From Shewanella metallivivens (lineage in GTDB: Bacteria; Pseudomonadota; Gammaproteobacteria; Enterobacterales; Shewanellaceae), in assembly GCF_028750675.1 (NCBI RefSeq), contig NZ_JAQQPZ010000015.1, forward strand, positions 169,767 through 233,766: a stretch of DNA of 64,000 nucleotides. The letters run 5' to 3'. Below, piece after piece: positions 15,919-25,794 of this stretch. How positions within the stretch are numbered: the stretch's first letter is position 1; each line of letters begins with the position of its first letter. The notes below the pieces were generated by a model. It did not search any database. It saw only the letters and a program-made list of their open reading frames with translations, and was not told the DNA's origin. The position numbers and the translations under genes were made by a program.

Positions 15919-18900
15919 ATGACCAGCAAAAAGCAGCCCGCTAACAAAACTCAAGCAGTATCGGCTGACCCACTTTTTTTACAAGCCGAACACTTGGCTA
16001 AAGACTTTTCGTTATTTCCTGCTCATAACAAGCAGAGTTTATCTGAAGAAGTGAAAGGGCTATTAACTGAAGATGCAATACAAGCAAACCTTAAAAGTTT
16101 GGCATCTTTAGATGTTGATGGATACGTAAACAAAGTCATCCAGCCAACACTCGATAAAAATCGCCCTGGTGCGAAACGTATGATCGCTGACTTAAAAGGT
16201 AAAATCATTGCCGAAACTCATGCGGGTCCGTTTTACCGTGCCGAGGTGGAACTTAACTTTGGCACGCGTACTCGTCGCATTGGTTTTATCGCTCAAGAGC
16301 GTACAACGGCCAATGGCGCATGGATGCCTGAGCATCACCTTGCGGCATGTAAAGCGATACGTCATTTTGCTCAGTTGTCTATGCCTATTGTGTACTTAAT
16401 TGACACACCAGGTGCTGATGCGGGTGAAATTGCTAATAGCCAAAACCAAGCGCACTCAATTTCAAAAGCCATCGCAGAAAGTGCCAATGTTGACGTACCG
16501 ACCGTGGGTATCGTAATTGGTGCCGGTTACTCTGGTGGTGCAATCCCATTAGCTGCAGCCAACATCCTGTTATCACTGCGAGATGGTATTTTTAATACGA
16601 TTCAGCCACAAGGTTTACAAAGTATTGCGCGTAAGTACAACTTGTCATGGCAAGAGTGTGCTAAGTCTGTGGGTGTATCGCCAGAAGAGTTATATACCTC
16701 TGGATGTATCGACGGGATTGTTGATTTTTCTCCGTCAGATAAAGACGAGCGCCAACACAATTTACGTCGCGCTATTATTAGTTCTATTGAAGCGGTAGAG
16801 CGCGCGGCAATCAACTTTGTACGCGAATCTACCGATTTAAAAGAGCACTACGACCGTAGTTTACAGCGTTTCTTAACGCCGTCTAAAAATCTGATCACCT
16901 TAGAAAACAATACTGGTTTGGCCGTTGCTAACGATCCAACCATGTATCACAACATTTTTGGTAGTGCTTACCGCTATTTACGTTATTTAACCTTACGCAG
17001 CCGGATTCAATCAATTTCGCAAGAGCAGTATGGCCGTTTATCGAAAGTCAGTGTGCCAGAAGGTGACTTGCTAGCGCGTATTAAGCAAGAGCAAGAGCGT
17101 GTATTCCAAGCGTGGTTAACAAACCCTGACAAACTGGTTTACGACGAAGAGCTTAATAAGTTATGGGGCACCTTTAGTGCTAAGCGTAGTGAGATCTCTA
17201 CTGAACGTAACATGATTACGCGCTTTATTTTGGGTGAACCAAAAGAGAACTACAAAAAAGCTCGTAAAGCCTTGTTATTCAACATTGGTTGGTCTTTGTA
17301 CCACCGTTGGAAGAGCAATGCAGCAAACAACTTTAACGGTTTAATTAAACATTTAGAATCATTACCTAAATCAGCCACTCAGGCACCATGGCCTGAACTT
17401 AACCAGCTGACAGTACTTGATATTGTGATTAATGATGAGCTGCGTGAAGACTTTATTTGGCAGTGTCATAACGTGCTTGTTTTTAATGCGTTATATGACA
17501 ACGTGGTAGGTAGCTTAGCGTCGATTTCGAAAGAAGCGATGATGTCTAAAAGCTTGTCACGCGAATCGGTTGATAAGTTATTACATAAGTCTATCGACCA
17601 TGCGTTATCAACTAACGACAAAGCCAACGACAAGAATAAGTTCTACAAGTGGCTTAAATACTTTATGGATCAATCTAACCGTGCTGAGCTCTTAACACGG
17701 GTAGAGCAATGGAAGAGTGTGGGTTTCCCACAGTTAAACGATTCATTATTTGTTATTTTAACTTACTTCTTTGAACGTTTGTTGCCTGAGTATTTTGACA
17801 GTGAAGAAGATCACGACAAATACACTGGCACTATTAACCCTGTGCGTATTGGTCGTCGTAAGGATTTCTGGAACCGCTTGACCATGGGTTACCAAGACTT
17901 ACTGATCCAAAAAGTGCTTCGCGAAGAGAAAAAGCAAGGCAAGATGGGCTGGGAAAATGTCATCAAACAGTTCTTTACTAAATTTGATGAAATTGATGCC
18001 GACAAAATGTCAGCTAACTTGCTTAATTTCCCTGGTTTCCGTTTATCAATTGAAGATGCCATTGATAAAAAGATCCGCCCTTGCGGTTTGATTACCGGTT
18101 TAGCCGACTTTAATAACAATGGTACTAAGCTGCGTGTGGGTGTTGCAGTCTCAAATACTGCATTCCAAGCGGGTGCATTCGATATGGCCAGTGCAGAGAA
18201 GTTCAGCGCACTGTTAATTGAATGTGCTAAACGCAAGTTACCGGTGATTTGTTTTATCAGTTCAGGTGGTATGCAGACTAAAGAAGGTGCTGCGGCGCTA
18301 TTCTCTATGGCTGTGGTAAATGACCGTATTACTCGCTTTATTCGTGATAATGAATTACCAGTATTGATGTTTGGTTTTGGTGACTGTACCGGTGGCGCAC
18401 AGGCGAGTTTTGTGACTCACCCATTAGTGCAAACCTATTACTTGTCTGGTACAAACATGCCGTTTGCAGGTCAAATGGTGGTACCGGCTTATTTACCGTC
18501 AACAGCAACGTTATCTAACTACTTGTCTAAAGTACCGGGCGCAATGACTGGATTGGTGCATAACCCATTCTGTGAAACATTAGATGCACAGTTATCTGGT
18601 ATCGACCCATTAATGCCGTTGCCAACAAATAAAATTGAAGACGTGATCAGCAAAGCGTTGTCTTCGCTAGTGCCTGAAGTGGTTGAAGTAGAAGAAGAGA
18701 TTGTACAAGACGATCCTCGTGCATTGATGAAGCCCATTGATAAAGTATTAGTGCATGCGCGTGGTTGTACTGCGGTTAAGTTGATCCGTAAAGCACATGA
18801 CAACAATATCAATGTGGTATTAGTGGCGTCAGATCCAGACATGACCTCTGTACCCGCTGACATGCTCAAAGAAAACGATAAACTGGTTTGTATTGGTGGT

Positions 18901-20472
18901 AACACATCAGACGAAAGCTACCTTAATGCTTATTCAGTATTAAAAGTGGCTGAGTATGAGAATGTAGACGCATTACACCCTGGTATTGGTTTCTTATCTG
19001 AAAGCCCACAGTTTGCTGCTTTATGTGTGAATAACGGCGTAAACTTTGTTGGTCCTAGCGTGCACTCAATGACGACGATGGGTAACAAGTCTAATGCTAT
19101 CCATACATCGCAAGCACACAATGTGCCAGTAGTACCGGGTAGCCACGGTATTTTGACCAATGCAGAGCAAGCGGTAAATGTGGCATCTGAAATCGGTTAT
19201 CCAGTGCTGCTTAAAGCGGTACAAGGTGGTGGCGGTAAAGGTATTCAGGTAGTTAAGCGTCCTGAGGACATGATTGGCTTATTCCAAAAAACCGCCACTG
19301 AAGCTGCTGCTGCATTTGGTAATGGTGACTTGTACCTAGAGAAGTATGTAACGTCATTACGTCACATTGAAGTGCAGTTACTGCGTGACAAGTTTGGTAA
19401 TACCAAAGTATTGGGTATTCGTGATTGTTCAGTACAGCGTAACAACCAGAAAGTGATTGAAGAATCTGGTTCTACAATGCTTCCAGAAGAACTCAAGCAA
19501 CGCGTGATGGAATACACTCGTGCGTTAGGTGATGCGACCGATTACATGGGCGCGGGTACCGTTGAGTTTATTTATAACCTTGATGCTAATGAAGTGTATT
19601 TCATGGAAATGAACACTCGTCTGCAAGTAGAGCATCCGGTAACAGAAGCAACCTCAGGTATTGATATTGTAAGTGCGCAGTTTGATATTGCTGCTGGCCG
19701 TTCAATTGAGAAACTCGAACCAGTTGAGCAAGGTTATGCGATGGAAGTGCGTGTCACTGCCGAAAAAGCTGCCCTTGATAGCCAAGGTATTCTGCAGTTA
19801 ATTCCTAACCCAGGTAAGATTACAGAATGCGTTATACCGCAACGTGATGATGTCGAAATCATTTCGATTGCCGAAGCGGGTAAAGAAGTGTCGCCATACT
19901 ACGACAGCTTAATCGCGCAAATCATCATCCGTGGTGAAGACCGTGCTGATGTTGTGGCTAAAATGTATGCTTACTTAGACAGTGTTGTCATTAAAGGTAT
20001 TGCAACTAACATTCCGTTGTTAAAGCAAATCCTTAAAGACCCTACGTTTAACGAAGGCGTTTATGACACCAACTACTTACCGCGCTTAATGGCTGAGCTA
20101 GATATTCCAGCATTGATAGCTGAAATGGAAGCCGCTGCAGAAGCGTTAGGTGTTGATACTGAATCTCTACGTGTTGGTGAAAGTAACGAGCTTAAAGTAT
20201 TGGCGCAAGGCGCAGGTATTTTCTATACCTCTCCAGCACCAGGTGAGGCCGACTTTGTTAAAGAAGGTGACATTGTAACGGTTGAGCAAACACTTGCACT
20301 GATGGAAGCGATGAAGATGTTCTCTCAGGTAACATTAGCGGGCTTTAACCGCCAAAGTGGTGTGTTATATCCTGAAGATCAAAAGTATCGTATTGAGCGT
20401 ATTCTCAATAGCAATGGTCAGCAAGTCTCGCAAGGCGACTTACTGTTTGTGATATCGCCTGTAGAGGCATAA
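15919..20472 (+). CDS. multidomain acetyl-CoA carboxylase (carboxyltransferase + biotin carboxylase + biotin carrier)
   Basis: 1517 residues in one chain. About 60-300 is an AccA-like carboxyltransferase (LIDTPGADAGEIA, VGIVIGAGYSGGAIPLA). About 650-930 is an AccD-like half (ISSGGMQTKEGAAALFSM, FGFGDCTGGAQASF). About 945-1400 is biotin carboxylase with ATP-grasp (LKAVQGGGGKGIQVVK, EMNTRLQVEHPVTEATSG). The C-terminus is a biotinyl domain with LMEAMKMF, the lysine near 1466 carrying biotin. It would make malonyl-CoA, or a related acyl-CoA product, from acyl-CoA, bicarbonate and ATP. E. coli uses four separate subunits. AGAGGA lies before the ATG and a strong terminator follows. Whether acetyl-CoA is the main substrate cannot be read from sequence. 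Confidence 0.85.
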   Translation: MTSKKQPANKTQAVSADPLFLQAEHLAKDFSLFPAHNKQSLSEEVKGLLTEDAIQANLKSLASLDVDGYVNKVIQPTLDKNRPGAKRMIADLKGKIIAETHAGPFYRAEVELNFGTRTRRIGFIAQERTTANGAWMPEHHLAACKAIRHFAQLSMPIVYLIDTPGADAGEIANSQNQAHSISKAIAESANVDVPTVGIVIGAGYSGGAIPLAAANILLSLRDGIFNTIQPQGLQSIARKYNLSWQECAKSVGVSPEELYTSGCIDGIVDFSPSDKDERQHNLRRAIISSIEAVERAAINFVRESTDLKEHYDRSLQRFLTPSKNLITLENNTGLAVANDPTMYHNIFGSAYRYLRYLTLRSRIQSISQEQYGRLSKVSVPEGDLLARIKQEQERVFQAWLTNPDKLVYDEELNKLWGTFSAKRSEISTERNMITRFILGEPKENYKKARKALLFNIGWSLYHRWKSNAANNFNGLIKHLESLPKSATQAPWPELNQLTVLDIVINDELREDFIWQCHNVLVFNALYDNVVGSLASISKEAMMSKSLSRESVDKLLHKSIDHALSTNDKANDKNKFYKWLKYFMDQSNRAELLTRVEQWKSVGFPQLNDSLFVILTYFFERLLPEYFDSEEDHDKYTGTINPVRIGRRKDFWNRLTMGYQDLLIQKVLREEKKQGKMGWENVIKQFFTKFDEIDADKMSANLLNFPGFRLSIEDAIDKKIRPCGLITGLADFNNNGTKLRVGVAVSNTAFQAGAFDMASAEKFSALLIECAKRKLPVICFISSGGMQTKEGAAALFSMAVVNDRITRFIRDNELPVLMFGFGDCTGGAQASFVTHPLVQTYYLSGTNMPFAGQMVVPAYLPSTATLSNYLSKVPGAMTGLVHNPFCETLDAQLSGIDPLMPLPTNKIEDVISKALSSLVPEVVEVEEEIVQDDPRALMKPIDKVLVHARGCTAVKLIRKAHDNNINVVLVASDPDMTSVPADMLKENDKLVCIGGNTSDESYLNAYSVLKVAEYENVDALHPGIGFLSESPQFAALCVNNGVNFVGPSVHSMTTMGNKSNAIHTSQAHNVPVVPGSHGILTNAEQAVNVASEIGYPVLLKAVQGGGGKGIQVVKRPEDMIGLFQKTATEAAAAFGNGDLYLEKYVTSLRHIEVQLLRDKFGNTKVLGIRDCSVQRNNQKVIEESGSTMLPEELKQRVMEYTRALGDATDYMGAGTVEFIYNLDANEVYFMEMNTRLQVEHPVTEATSGIDIVSAQFDIAAGRSIEKLEPVEQGYAMEVRVTAEKAALDSQGILQLIPNPGKITECVIPQRDDVEIISIAEAGKEVSPYYDSLIAQIIIRGEDRADVVAKMYAYLDSVVIKGIATNIPLLKQILKDPTFNEGVYDTNYLPRLMAELDIPALIAEMEAAAEALGVDTESLRVGESNELKVLAQGAGIFYTSPAPGEADFVKEGDIVTVEQTLALMEAMKMFSQVTLAGFNRQSGVLYPEDQKYRIERILNSNGQQVSQGDLLFVISPVEA

Positions 20473-20497
20473 CCCAAGCGTTTGAACGTTGAATAAC

Positions 20498-20525
20498 ATA
20501 CCCGCCAATTGGCGGGTATTTTTTT
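20498..20525 (+). terminator. rho-independent terminator of the carboxylase gene
   Basis: ATACCCGCCAA-TTGGCGGGTAT forms an 11-bp perfect stem followed by seven T. It lies 26 bp after the carboxylase stop. Confidence 0.9.
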
Positions 20526-20617
20526 GTCATACTTTCGTTGGTTTATACTACACTCTTTCCGAGGTACATTTTTCGTTTAAATACCATTGGGTGTTAGCAG
20601 TGTTTAATCATAAGGGA

Positions 20618-22051
20618 ATGATATTACTTAGCACGCTGCGAATATTCGTATTGATGTGCATGAGCCTTGTCGTGTCACCATCTGCTTTTGCTTTTGCAGA
20701 AGCCGCTATTTCGGCTACCTCTAAAACCACTACTATGATCCGTTATTGCGTTGATCCAGATTGGTTGCCTTACGAAGCTATTATTGATGGACGTCATATC
20801 GGCATTTCATCCGATTACCTGGCGTTACTAACTGACTATACCGATTTATCTTTTGTGTTGGTGCCCACGTCGTCTTGGCGACAGAGTTTAGCGTTACTTC
20901 AACAAGGTCAGTGTGAACTGACGCCTATTTTAAATCAAACCCCTAAACGCGATGAATACCTCTCGTTTAGCGATGTCTTCTTTAAGTCGCCAAATGTATT
21001 AGTTTCTCTTAAAACCCAACCATTTTTACAGGGGTTTGAACATATTGGCCAGCGTACGCTAGCGATCCCGAAAGACTATCGTTTAGTTGAATACGTTCAA
21101 ACGTTTTACCCAGATATCAAAACAGTGTTGACGATGACTGAAAGAGAGGGGTTGGCGAAAGTGGCCAATGGTGACGTTGATGTGTTTGTCGGATCTATGT
21201 TTTCAGTTAACGCTTATATTCAGCAGCATGGGCTGTCATCGTTAAAAATTGCCGGTTGGGGCGGACCTGAAGATGAGCTCAGGATCGGCGTTGTTCATGC
21301 CAAGAAAGATATTCTCGAGCAAATTAATGCAGGGCTTGCAAAAATCACTCATGCAGATCATATCGCGATATATAAAAAATGGCATAACATCACAGTGGTT
21401 GAGGACATTGATTATAGCTTGGTGCTTCAAATTTTAGCATTACTCAGTTTGTGCATTTTCTTTTTGCTCTACCGAACTATTGATGTGACTAAGTACAACA
21501 GACATCTCAGTGAACATAATAAAGCGCTTCAACAGCTCCAACTTGAGTTGGAGAGAAAAAATAACGACCTGGATTTTTTAACCCAACATGATCCACTCAC
21601 TAAGCTATATAACCGCCATTACTTTAATCAAACCTTTTTAACCGATGCTCGACAGCATGATGGTAATAATATTTGCTTAATCATGATTGATATTGATTTA
21701 TTTAAAGCGATTAACGATTGTTATGGCCACGCGACAGGTGACCGAGTATTAGTGCAGTTTGCCGACATTTTACAATTATCGGTGCGTGATGACGACGTGG
21801 TTGCTCGTTGGGGCGGAGAAGAATTTGTTATTGTCTGTCAGCATGTTGATATTCAAGGTGCCAAAGAATTGTGCCAGCGCATAACCCAAGAACTTCAGGA
21901 TTTTTCATTTGATAATAATATTAAGGTTACCTGCAGTTTTGGGATAGCTGTACTTGGTGAACATGAAGCGATTCAGCATTGCTTTGAGCGTGCAGATATG
22001 GCGTTATTGCAAGCTAAAAAAACAGGTCGTAATCGATATTGTTGTGCTTGA
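20618..22051 (+). CDS. diguanylate cyclase with periplasmic solute-binding sensor domain
   Basis: About 477 residues from ATG 20618; earlier in-frame starts would lie in or before the carboxylase terminator. Signal or first membrane segment LRIFVLMCMSLVVSPSAFAF, then a family-3 solute-binding-like domain (about 40-260; WLPYEAIIDGRHIGISSDY), a transmembrane helix (LVLQILALLSLCIFFLLY), a short coiled coil and a C-terminal GGDEF domain with RWGGEEF. The GGEEF signature suggests active c-di-GMP synthesis; DIDLFKAINDCYGHATGD is the metal/substrate segment. No EAL domain. The ligand is probably a small solute such as an amino acid. It stands alone between terminator and EF-G2. Confidence 0.87.
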   Translation: MILLSTLRIFVLMCMSLVVSPSAFAFAEAAISATSKTTTMIRYCVDPDWLPYEAIIDGRHIGISSDYLALLTDYTDLSFVLVPTSSWRQSLALLQQGQCELTPILNQTPKRDEYLSFSDVFFKSPNVLVSLKTQPFLQGFEHIGQRTLAIPKDYRLVEYVQTFYPDIKTVLTMTEREGLAKVANGDVDVFVGSMFSVNAYIQQHGLSSLKIAGWGGPEDELRIGVVHAKKDILEQINAGLAKITHADHIAIYKKWHNITVVEDIDYSLVLQILALLSLCIFFLLYRTIDVTKYNRHLSEHNKALQQLQLELERKNNDLDFLTQHDPLTKLYNRHYFNQTFLTDARQHDGNNICLIMIDIDLFKAINDCYGHATGDRVLVQFADILQLSVRDDDVVARWGGEEFVIVCQHVDIQGAKELCQRITQELQDFSFDNNIKVTCSFGIAVLGEHEAIQHCFERADMALLQAKKTGRNRYCCA

Positions 22052-22394
22052 TTTGGCGTAAGCCTCTATGAAATCCAGCTAAAATCACCGTGTATTTTTA
22101 GTGTCATTAACAATAATTGTGCCGTTTTTCTCTTAGAAGACCATTTTTATGAATTTTAAGCGTAAAAACTTAATAGATTAAAAAATAATCTATTATTTTT
22201 TAATCTATTGTTTTATAGAAAATAACTGCATTTTTTTTGTGTTTTTTATGCTAAAAACAAATAAATATTGCAACAGCCATTTGCGCCCAGCAAGGTTCCA
22301 ATTTACAATATGCGCCTTAATAACCTGATGTGCGGTGTGTCGGTTTTTTTCGCATGCTCCGTCTACTTCTTAAACTAATCATTAAAGTTGAATC
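22052..22394. other. intergenic region upstream of EF-G2
   Basis: 343 bp of very AT-rich DNA that must hold the EF-G2 promoter. It contains one long perfect hairpin (22172-22209) and no other structure that I can support. Confidence 0.6.
22172..22209. repeat. perfect 17-bp inverted repeat, AT-rich
   Basis: AATAGATTAAAAAATAA at 22172-22188 is exactly mirrored by TTATTTTTTAATCTATT at 22193-22209 around a TCTA loop. It lies about 185 bp before EF-G2 and 120 bp after the cyclase stop. It could be a weak terminator, an operator or a cruciform. Confidence 0.75.
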
Positions 22395-24488
22395 ATGACC
22401 GAATTATCCAAATACAGAAACATTGGTATCTTCGCTCACGTTGACGCGGGTAAAACCACGACCACCGAGCGTATCCTTAAGCTAACCGGTAAGATCCATA
22501 AGATCGGTGAAGTACATGATGGTGAATCAACCACTGACTTCATGGAACAGGAAGCTGAGCGCGGTATTACCATTCAGTCAGCAGCAGTAAGCTGTTTCTG
22601 GAAAGATCACCGTTTCAACGTTATCGACACCCCTGGCCACGTTGACTTTACAGTTGAAGTTTATCGTTCTCTTAAAGTTCTTGATGGTGGTATCGGTGTA
22701 TTCTGTGGTTCAGGCGGCGTAGAGCCACAGTCTGAAACTAACTGGCGTTATGCTAACGATTCTGAAGTTTCGCGTATCATCTTCGTAAACAAGTTAGACC
22801 GTATGGGTGCTGACTTCTTACGTGTTGTTAAGCAAACTAAAGACGTTTTAGCAGCTAACCCATTGGTTATGGTTTTACCAATCGGTATCGAAGACCAGTT
22901 TACCGGTGTTGTTGACCTATTAACTCGTAAAGCGTGGGTATGGGACGAAACTGGACAAGCTGAAAACTACTCAATCGAAGATGTTCCAGCTGACATGGTT
23001 GACATGGTAGAAGAATACCGTGAAATGCTAATCGAAACTGCTGTTGAGCAAGACGATGACCTAATGGAAGCTTACATGGATGGTACAGAACCATCTATTG
23101 AAGACATTAAGCGTTGTATCCGTGCGGGTACTCGTACAATGGCATTCTTCCCAACATACTGTGGTAGCGCATTCAAAAACAAAGGTATGCAGTTATTACT
23201 AGACGCAGTTGTTGATTACCTACCAGATCCAGTTGAAGTTGATCCACAACCATTAACTGACGAAGAAGGTAACGAAACTGGTGAGTTCGCAATCGTTGAC
23301 GCAGATGCTCCATTAAAAGCATTAGCATTCAAGATTATGGATGACCGTTTTGGTGCATTAACATTCGTACGTATCTACTCAGGCCGTATCAAGAAGGGTG
23401 ACACCATCCTTAACTCTGCTACAGGTAAAACTGAGCGTGTTGGCCGTATGGTTGAGATGCAAGCAGACGAACGTAACGAACTTGAATCAGCACAAGCTGG
23501 TGACATTATCGCTATCGTTGGTATGAAGAACGTACAAACTGGTCACACTTTATGTGACGTGAAACACCCATGTACTCTTGAAGCCATGGTGTTCCCAGAG
23601 CCAGTTATCTCTATCGCTGTTGCGCCAAAAGATAAAGGCGGCAGTGAGAAAATGGGTATCGCTATCGGTAAAATGATTGCAGAAGATCCATCTTTCCGTG
23701 TTGAAACTGACGAAGATTCAGGCGAAACCATCCTTAAAGGTATGGGTGAGCTTCACTTAGACATTAAAGTAGACATCCTTAAGCGTACTTACGGTGTTGA
23801 ACTTATCGTTGGTGAACCACAAGTTGCTTACCGTGAAACTATCACTGCACAAGTTGAAGATAGCTACACGCATAAGAAACAGTCTGGTGGTTCTGGTCAG
23901 TTTGGTAAGATTGACTATGTTATCCGTCCTGGTGAACCAAACACTGGTTTCGTGTTTAAGTCATCTGTTGTTGGTGGTAACGTACCTAAAGAATTCTGGC
24001 CTGCGGTTCAGAAAGGTTTCGCTAGCATGATGAACACCGGTACTATCGCTGGCTTCCCAGTGTTAGACGTTGAATTTGAACTAACCGACGGTGCTTTCCA
24101 CGCAGTTGACTCGTCAGCTATCGCGTTCGAAATCGCTGCTAAAGGCGCGTTCCGTCAGTCTATCGCTAAAGCTAAGCCACAACTTCTTGAACCTATCATG
24201 AAAGTTGACGTGTTCAGCCCAGATGACAACGTAGGTGACGTAATTGGTGACCTTAACCGTCGTCGCGGTATGATTAAAGATCAAAACGCTGGTGTTACTG
24301 GTGTTCGTATTAAAGCTGACGTACCGTTATCAGAAATGTTCGGTTACATCGGCTCACTACGTACTATGACTTCTGGTCGTGGCCAATTCTCTATGGAATT
24401 CGCTCACTACTCAGCTTGTCCTAACAGCGTATCTGAAAAAGTAGTTGCTCAAGTTAAAGAGCGTAAAGCTGCTGAAGCTAAGAAGTAA
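22395..24488 (+). CDS. fusB: elongation factor G, second copy type (EF-G2)
   Basis: 697 residues. The GTPase domain shows AHVDAGKTTTTERI, DTPGHVDFTVEV and NKLDRMGADF; domains II-V follow (QSGGSGQFGKIDYVIRPG; GYIGSLRTMTSGRGQFSMEF). EF-G moves tRNAs during translation or splits ribosomes with RRF. It is not in a str operon (no rpsL, rpsG or tuf nearby), so it is a stand-alone paralogue of the kind found in Shewanella and Vibrio. Followed at once by a strong terminator. Which of the two EF-G roles it has cannot be told here. Confidence 0.92.
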   Translation: MTELSKYRNIGIFAHVDAGKTTTTERILKLTGKIHKIGEVHDGESTTDFMEQEAERGITIQSAAVSCFWKDHRFNVIDTPGHVDFTVEVYRSLKVLDGGIGVFCGSGGVEPQSETNWRYANDSEVSRIIFVNKLDRMGADFLRVVKQTKDVLAANPLVMVLPIGIEDQFTGVVDLLTRKAWVWDETGQAENYSIEDVPADMVDMVEEYREMLIETAVEQDDDLMEAYMDGTEPSIEDIKRCIRAGTRTMAFFPTYCGSAFKNKGMQLLLDAVVDYLPDPVEVDPQPLTDEEGNETGEFAIVDADAPLKALAFKIMDDRFGALTFVRIYSGRIKKGDTILNSATGKTERVGRMVEMQADERNELESAQAGDIIAIVGMKNVQTGHTLCDVKHPCTLEAMVFPEPVISIAVAPKDKGGSEKMGIAIGKMIAEDPSFRVETDEDSGETILKGMGELHLDIKVDILKRTYGVELIVGEPQVAYRETITAQVEDSYTHKKQSGGSGQFGKIDYVIRPGEPNTGFVFKSSVVGGNVPKEFWPAVQKGFASMMNTGTIAGFPVLDVEFELTDGAFHAVDSSAIAFEIAAKGAFRQSIAKAKPQLLEPIMKVDVFSPDDNVGDVIGDLNRRRGMIKDQNAGVTGVRIKADVPLSEMFGYIGSLRTMTSGRGQFSMEFAHYSACPNSVSEKVVAQVKERKAAEAKK

Positions 24489-24507
24489 TTCTTAACTTTC
24501 TGCTGAT

Positions 24508-24537
24508 AAAAACCGTTGCCTAGGCAGCGGTTTTTTT
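24508..24537 (+). terminator. rho-independent terminator of EF-G2
   Basis: AAAACCGTTGCC-TA-GGCAGCGGTTTT with one G-T pair and seven T after the stem, 20 bp past the stop. Confidence 0.9.
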
Positions 24538-24548
24538 ATGCCTTCGAT

Positions 24549-25451
24549 TTACAAAGGATTTTGAGGGTTAGCCGCATTCGGCGTGCTGAGCGATAGTAAC
24601 GCTTGTGCTGGTGGCGTAAGCGGAAGATTTTGACGCCATATTAAGGCGAGATCCCAAGTCATTGCAGGTTGCATTGGTTTAAACACTAACTTGCTGGCCG
24701 TTAAGCGCTGACAAATCGGTTCGGGTAATATGGCAATGCCCATATTGGCTTCAACCATGGCGGCGATAAAATCCCATTGACCACTCCTAAAAGCGATATT
24801 GAGTTGCACACCTGCTTTACGGCTGAGGCGATTAATTAATTTGGCTAATGAGAAGTCCTCGTTGTATAAAATAAACGGGTATGACTCAAAGTCGTGCCAA
24901 GTAATGTTAGCTTTGTGTGTCAGTGGATGCCCTTCTGGTAAGCAAGCAAGTAATGGATACTTTGTTAATGGTTGATTAGCTAACTCATGTTGATGAGTTG
25001 TTGGTAGCGCGGTAAACGCGATATCAAGGCTATTGTTAATCAACGCTTGCTCGCAGCCAAAACCACCGTACTCGTACATCTGTAGTGCGATGCCTGGGTA
25101 TTTTTGTCGATACTGAGTCAGTAAGCCTATAATAAGACTGCTCATCATTGGGCATACGCCGAGTCTTAGTTCTCCTGACTTTAATCCTCGTAGGTTACTC
25201 ATGTCTTCTTGCAGACGATGCCAATGACCTAATATCTCTTGCGCACTTTGGGCAAAGATACGACCGGCTTGAGTCAGCTCAACACTTTGATTGTTGCGGA
25301 TCAGCAATTGTTCGCCAACATTGTCTTCAATTCGCTGAATAATTTTGCTCAATGTGGGCTGAGTCATGAAGCACTTTTGCGCGGCTCTAGTAAAATTTTC
25401 AGTCTCAACGATGGTCAGAAAACAACGTAAGCTCTTGATTGGTATGTTCAT
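24549..25451 (-). CDS. LysR family transcriptional regulator
   Basis: 300 residues. The N-terminal helix-turn-helix shows NFTRAAQKCFMTQPTLSKII and a LysR effector domain follows. It is convergent with EF-G2 and divergent from the small ORF at 25546, with about 95 bp between. The target is unknown. The sequence has the CynR/CatM-like look of many metabolic regulators. Confidence 0.85.
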   Translation of the reverse strand: MNIPIKSLRCFLTIVETENFTRAAQKCFMTQPTLSKIIQRIEDNVGEQLLIRNNQSVELTQAGRIFAQSAQEILGHWHRLQEDMSNLRGLKSGELRLGVCPMMSSLIIGLLTQYRQKYPGIALQMYEYGGFGCEQALINNSLDIAFTALPTTHQHELANQPLTKYPLLACLPEGHPLTHKANITWHDFESYPFILYNEDFSLAKLINRLSRKAGVQLNIAFRSGQWDFIAAMVEANMGIAILPEPICQRLTASKLVFKPMQPAMTWDLALIWRQNLPLTPPAQALLSLSTPNAANPQNPL

Positions 25452-25545
25452 GCCATTTTGGAATCTAGGTAGGGTTAATTATTCATTTTACTGATAAACC
25501 ACAAACCATTACTTTGAACTTGTTAACAGAAACGGAGCAATCATC

Positions 25546-25698
25546 ATGAAAACAACATCAAGTTTATGGGTCGGCGCATTGTGGCAAGCAGCGATGCCAA
25601 TGGCACAAGAAGAGCAATCATCAAGTACCACCGCAAAAGTTGCCGAACCGAGTGCATCAGTCACTCAACAAGCACAACATACTATAAACCCAGCATAA
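25546..25698 (+). CDS. small ORF, 50 residues, unknown
   Basis: ATG with GGAG nine bases upstream, ending inside the loop of a strong terminator. The peptide begins MKTTSSLWVGALWQAAMPMA and continues Gln/Ser/Thr/Ala-rich. The first 20 residues could be a weak signal or membrane segment. It is divergent from the LysR gene, which might control it. I do not recognise the family. The good start site and tightly fitted terminator argue for a real transcript. Confidence 0.5.
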   Translation: MKTTSSLWVGALWQAAMPMAQEEQSSSTTAKVAEPSASVTQQAQHTINPA

Positions 25699-25710
25699 GC
25701 TGGGTTTTTT
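25686..25710 (+). terminator. rho-independent terminator after the small ORF
   Basis: AAACCCAGC-ATAA-GCTGGGTTT with further T; the stop codon of the small ORF is in the loop. Confidence 0.9.
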
Positions 25711-25740
25711 ATTGGCCAATATTAAACAAATCCTAGAGAT

Positions 25741-25766
25741 AAAAAAGCCGCTTGCATGCAAGCGGC
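25741..25766 (-). terminator. rho-independent terminator of the nap operon
   Basis: GCCGCTTGCATGCAAGCGGC is a perfect 20-base palindrome followed on the minus strand by six T. It lies 29 bp past the napB stop. Confidence 0.88.
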
Positions 25767-25794
25767 AGAAGTCTTAATCGGGGGAGGAATAGGA

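Noticed and set aside
20489..20617. In-frame N-terminal extension of the diguanylate cyclase
   Set aside because: It crosses the strong terminator of the carboxylase gene at 20498-20525 and begins with a non-ATG codon.
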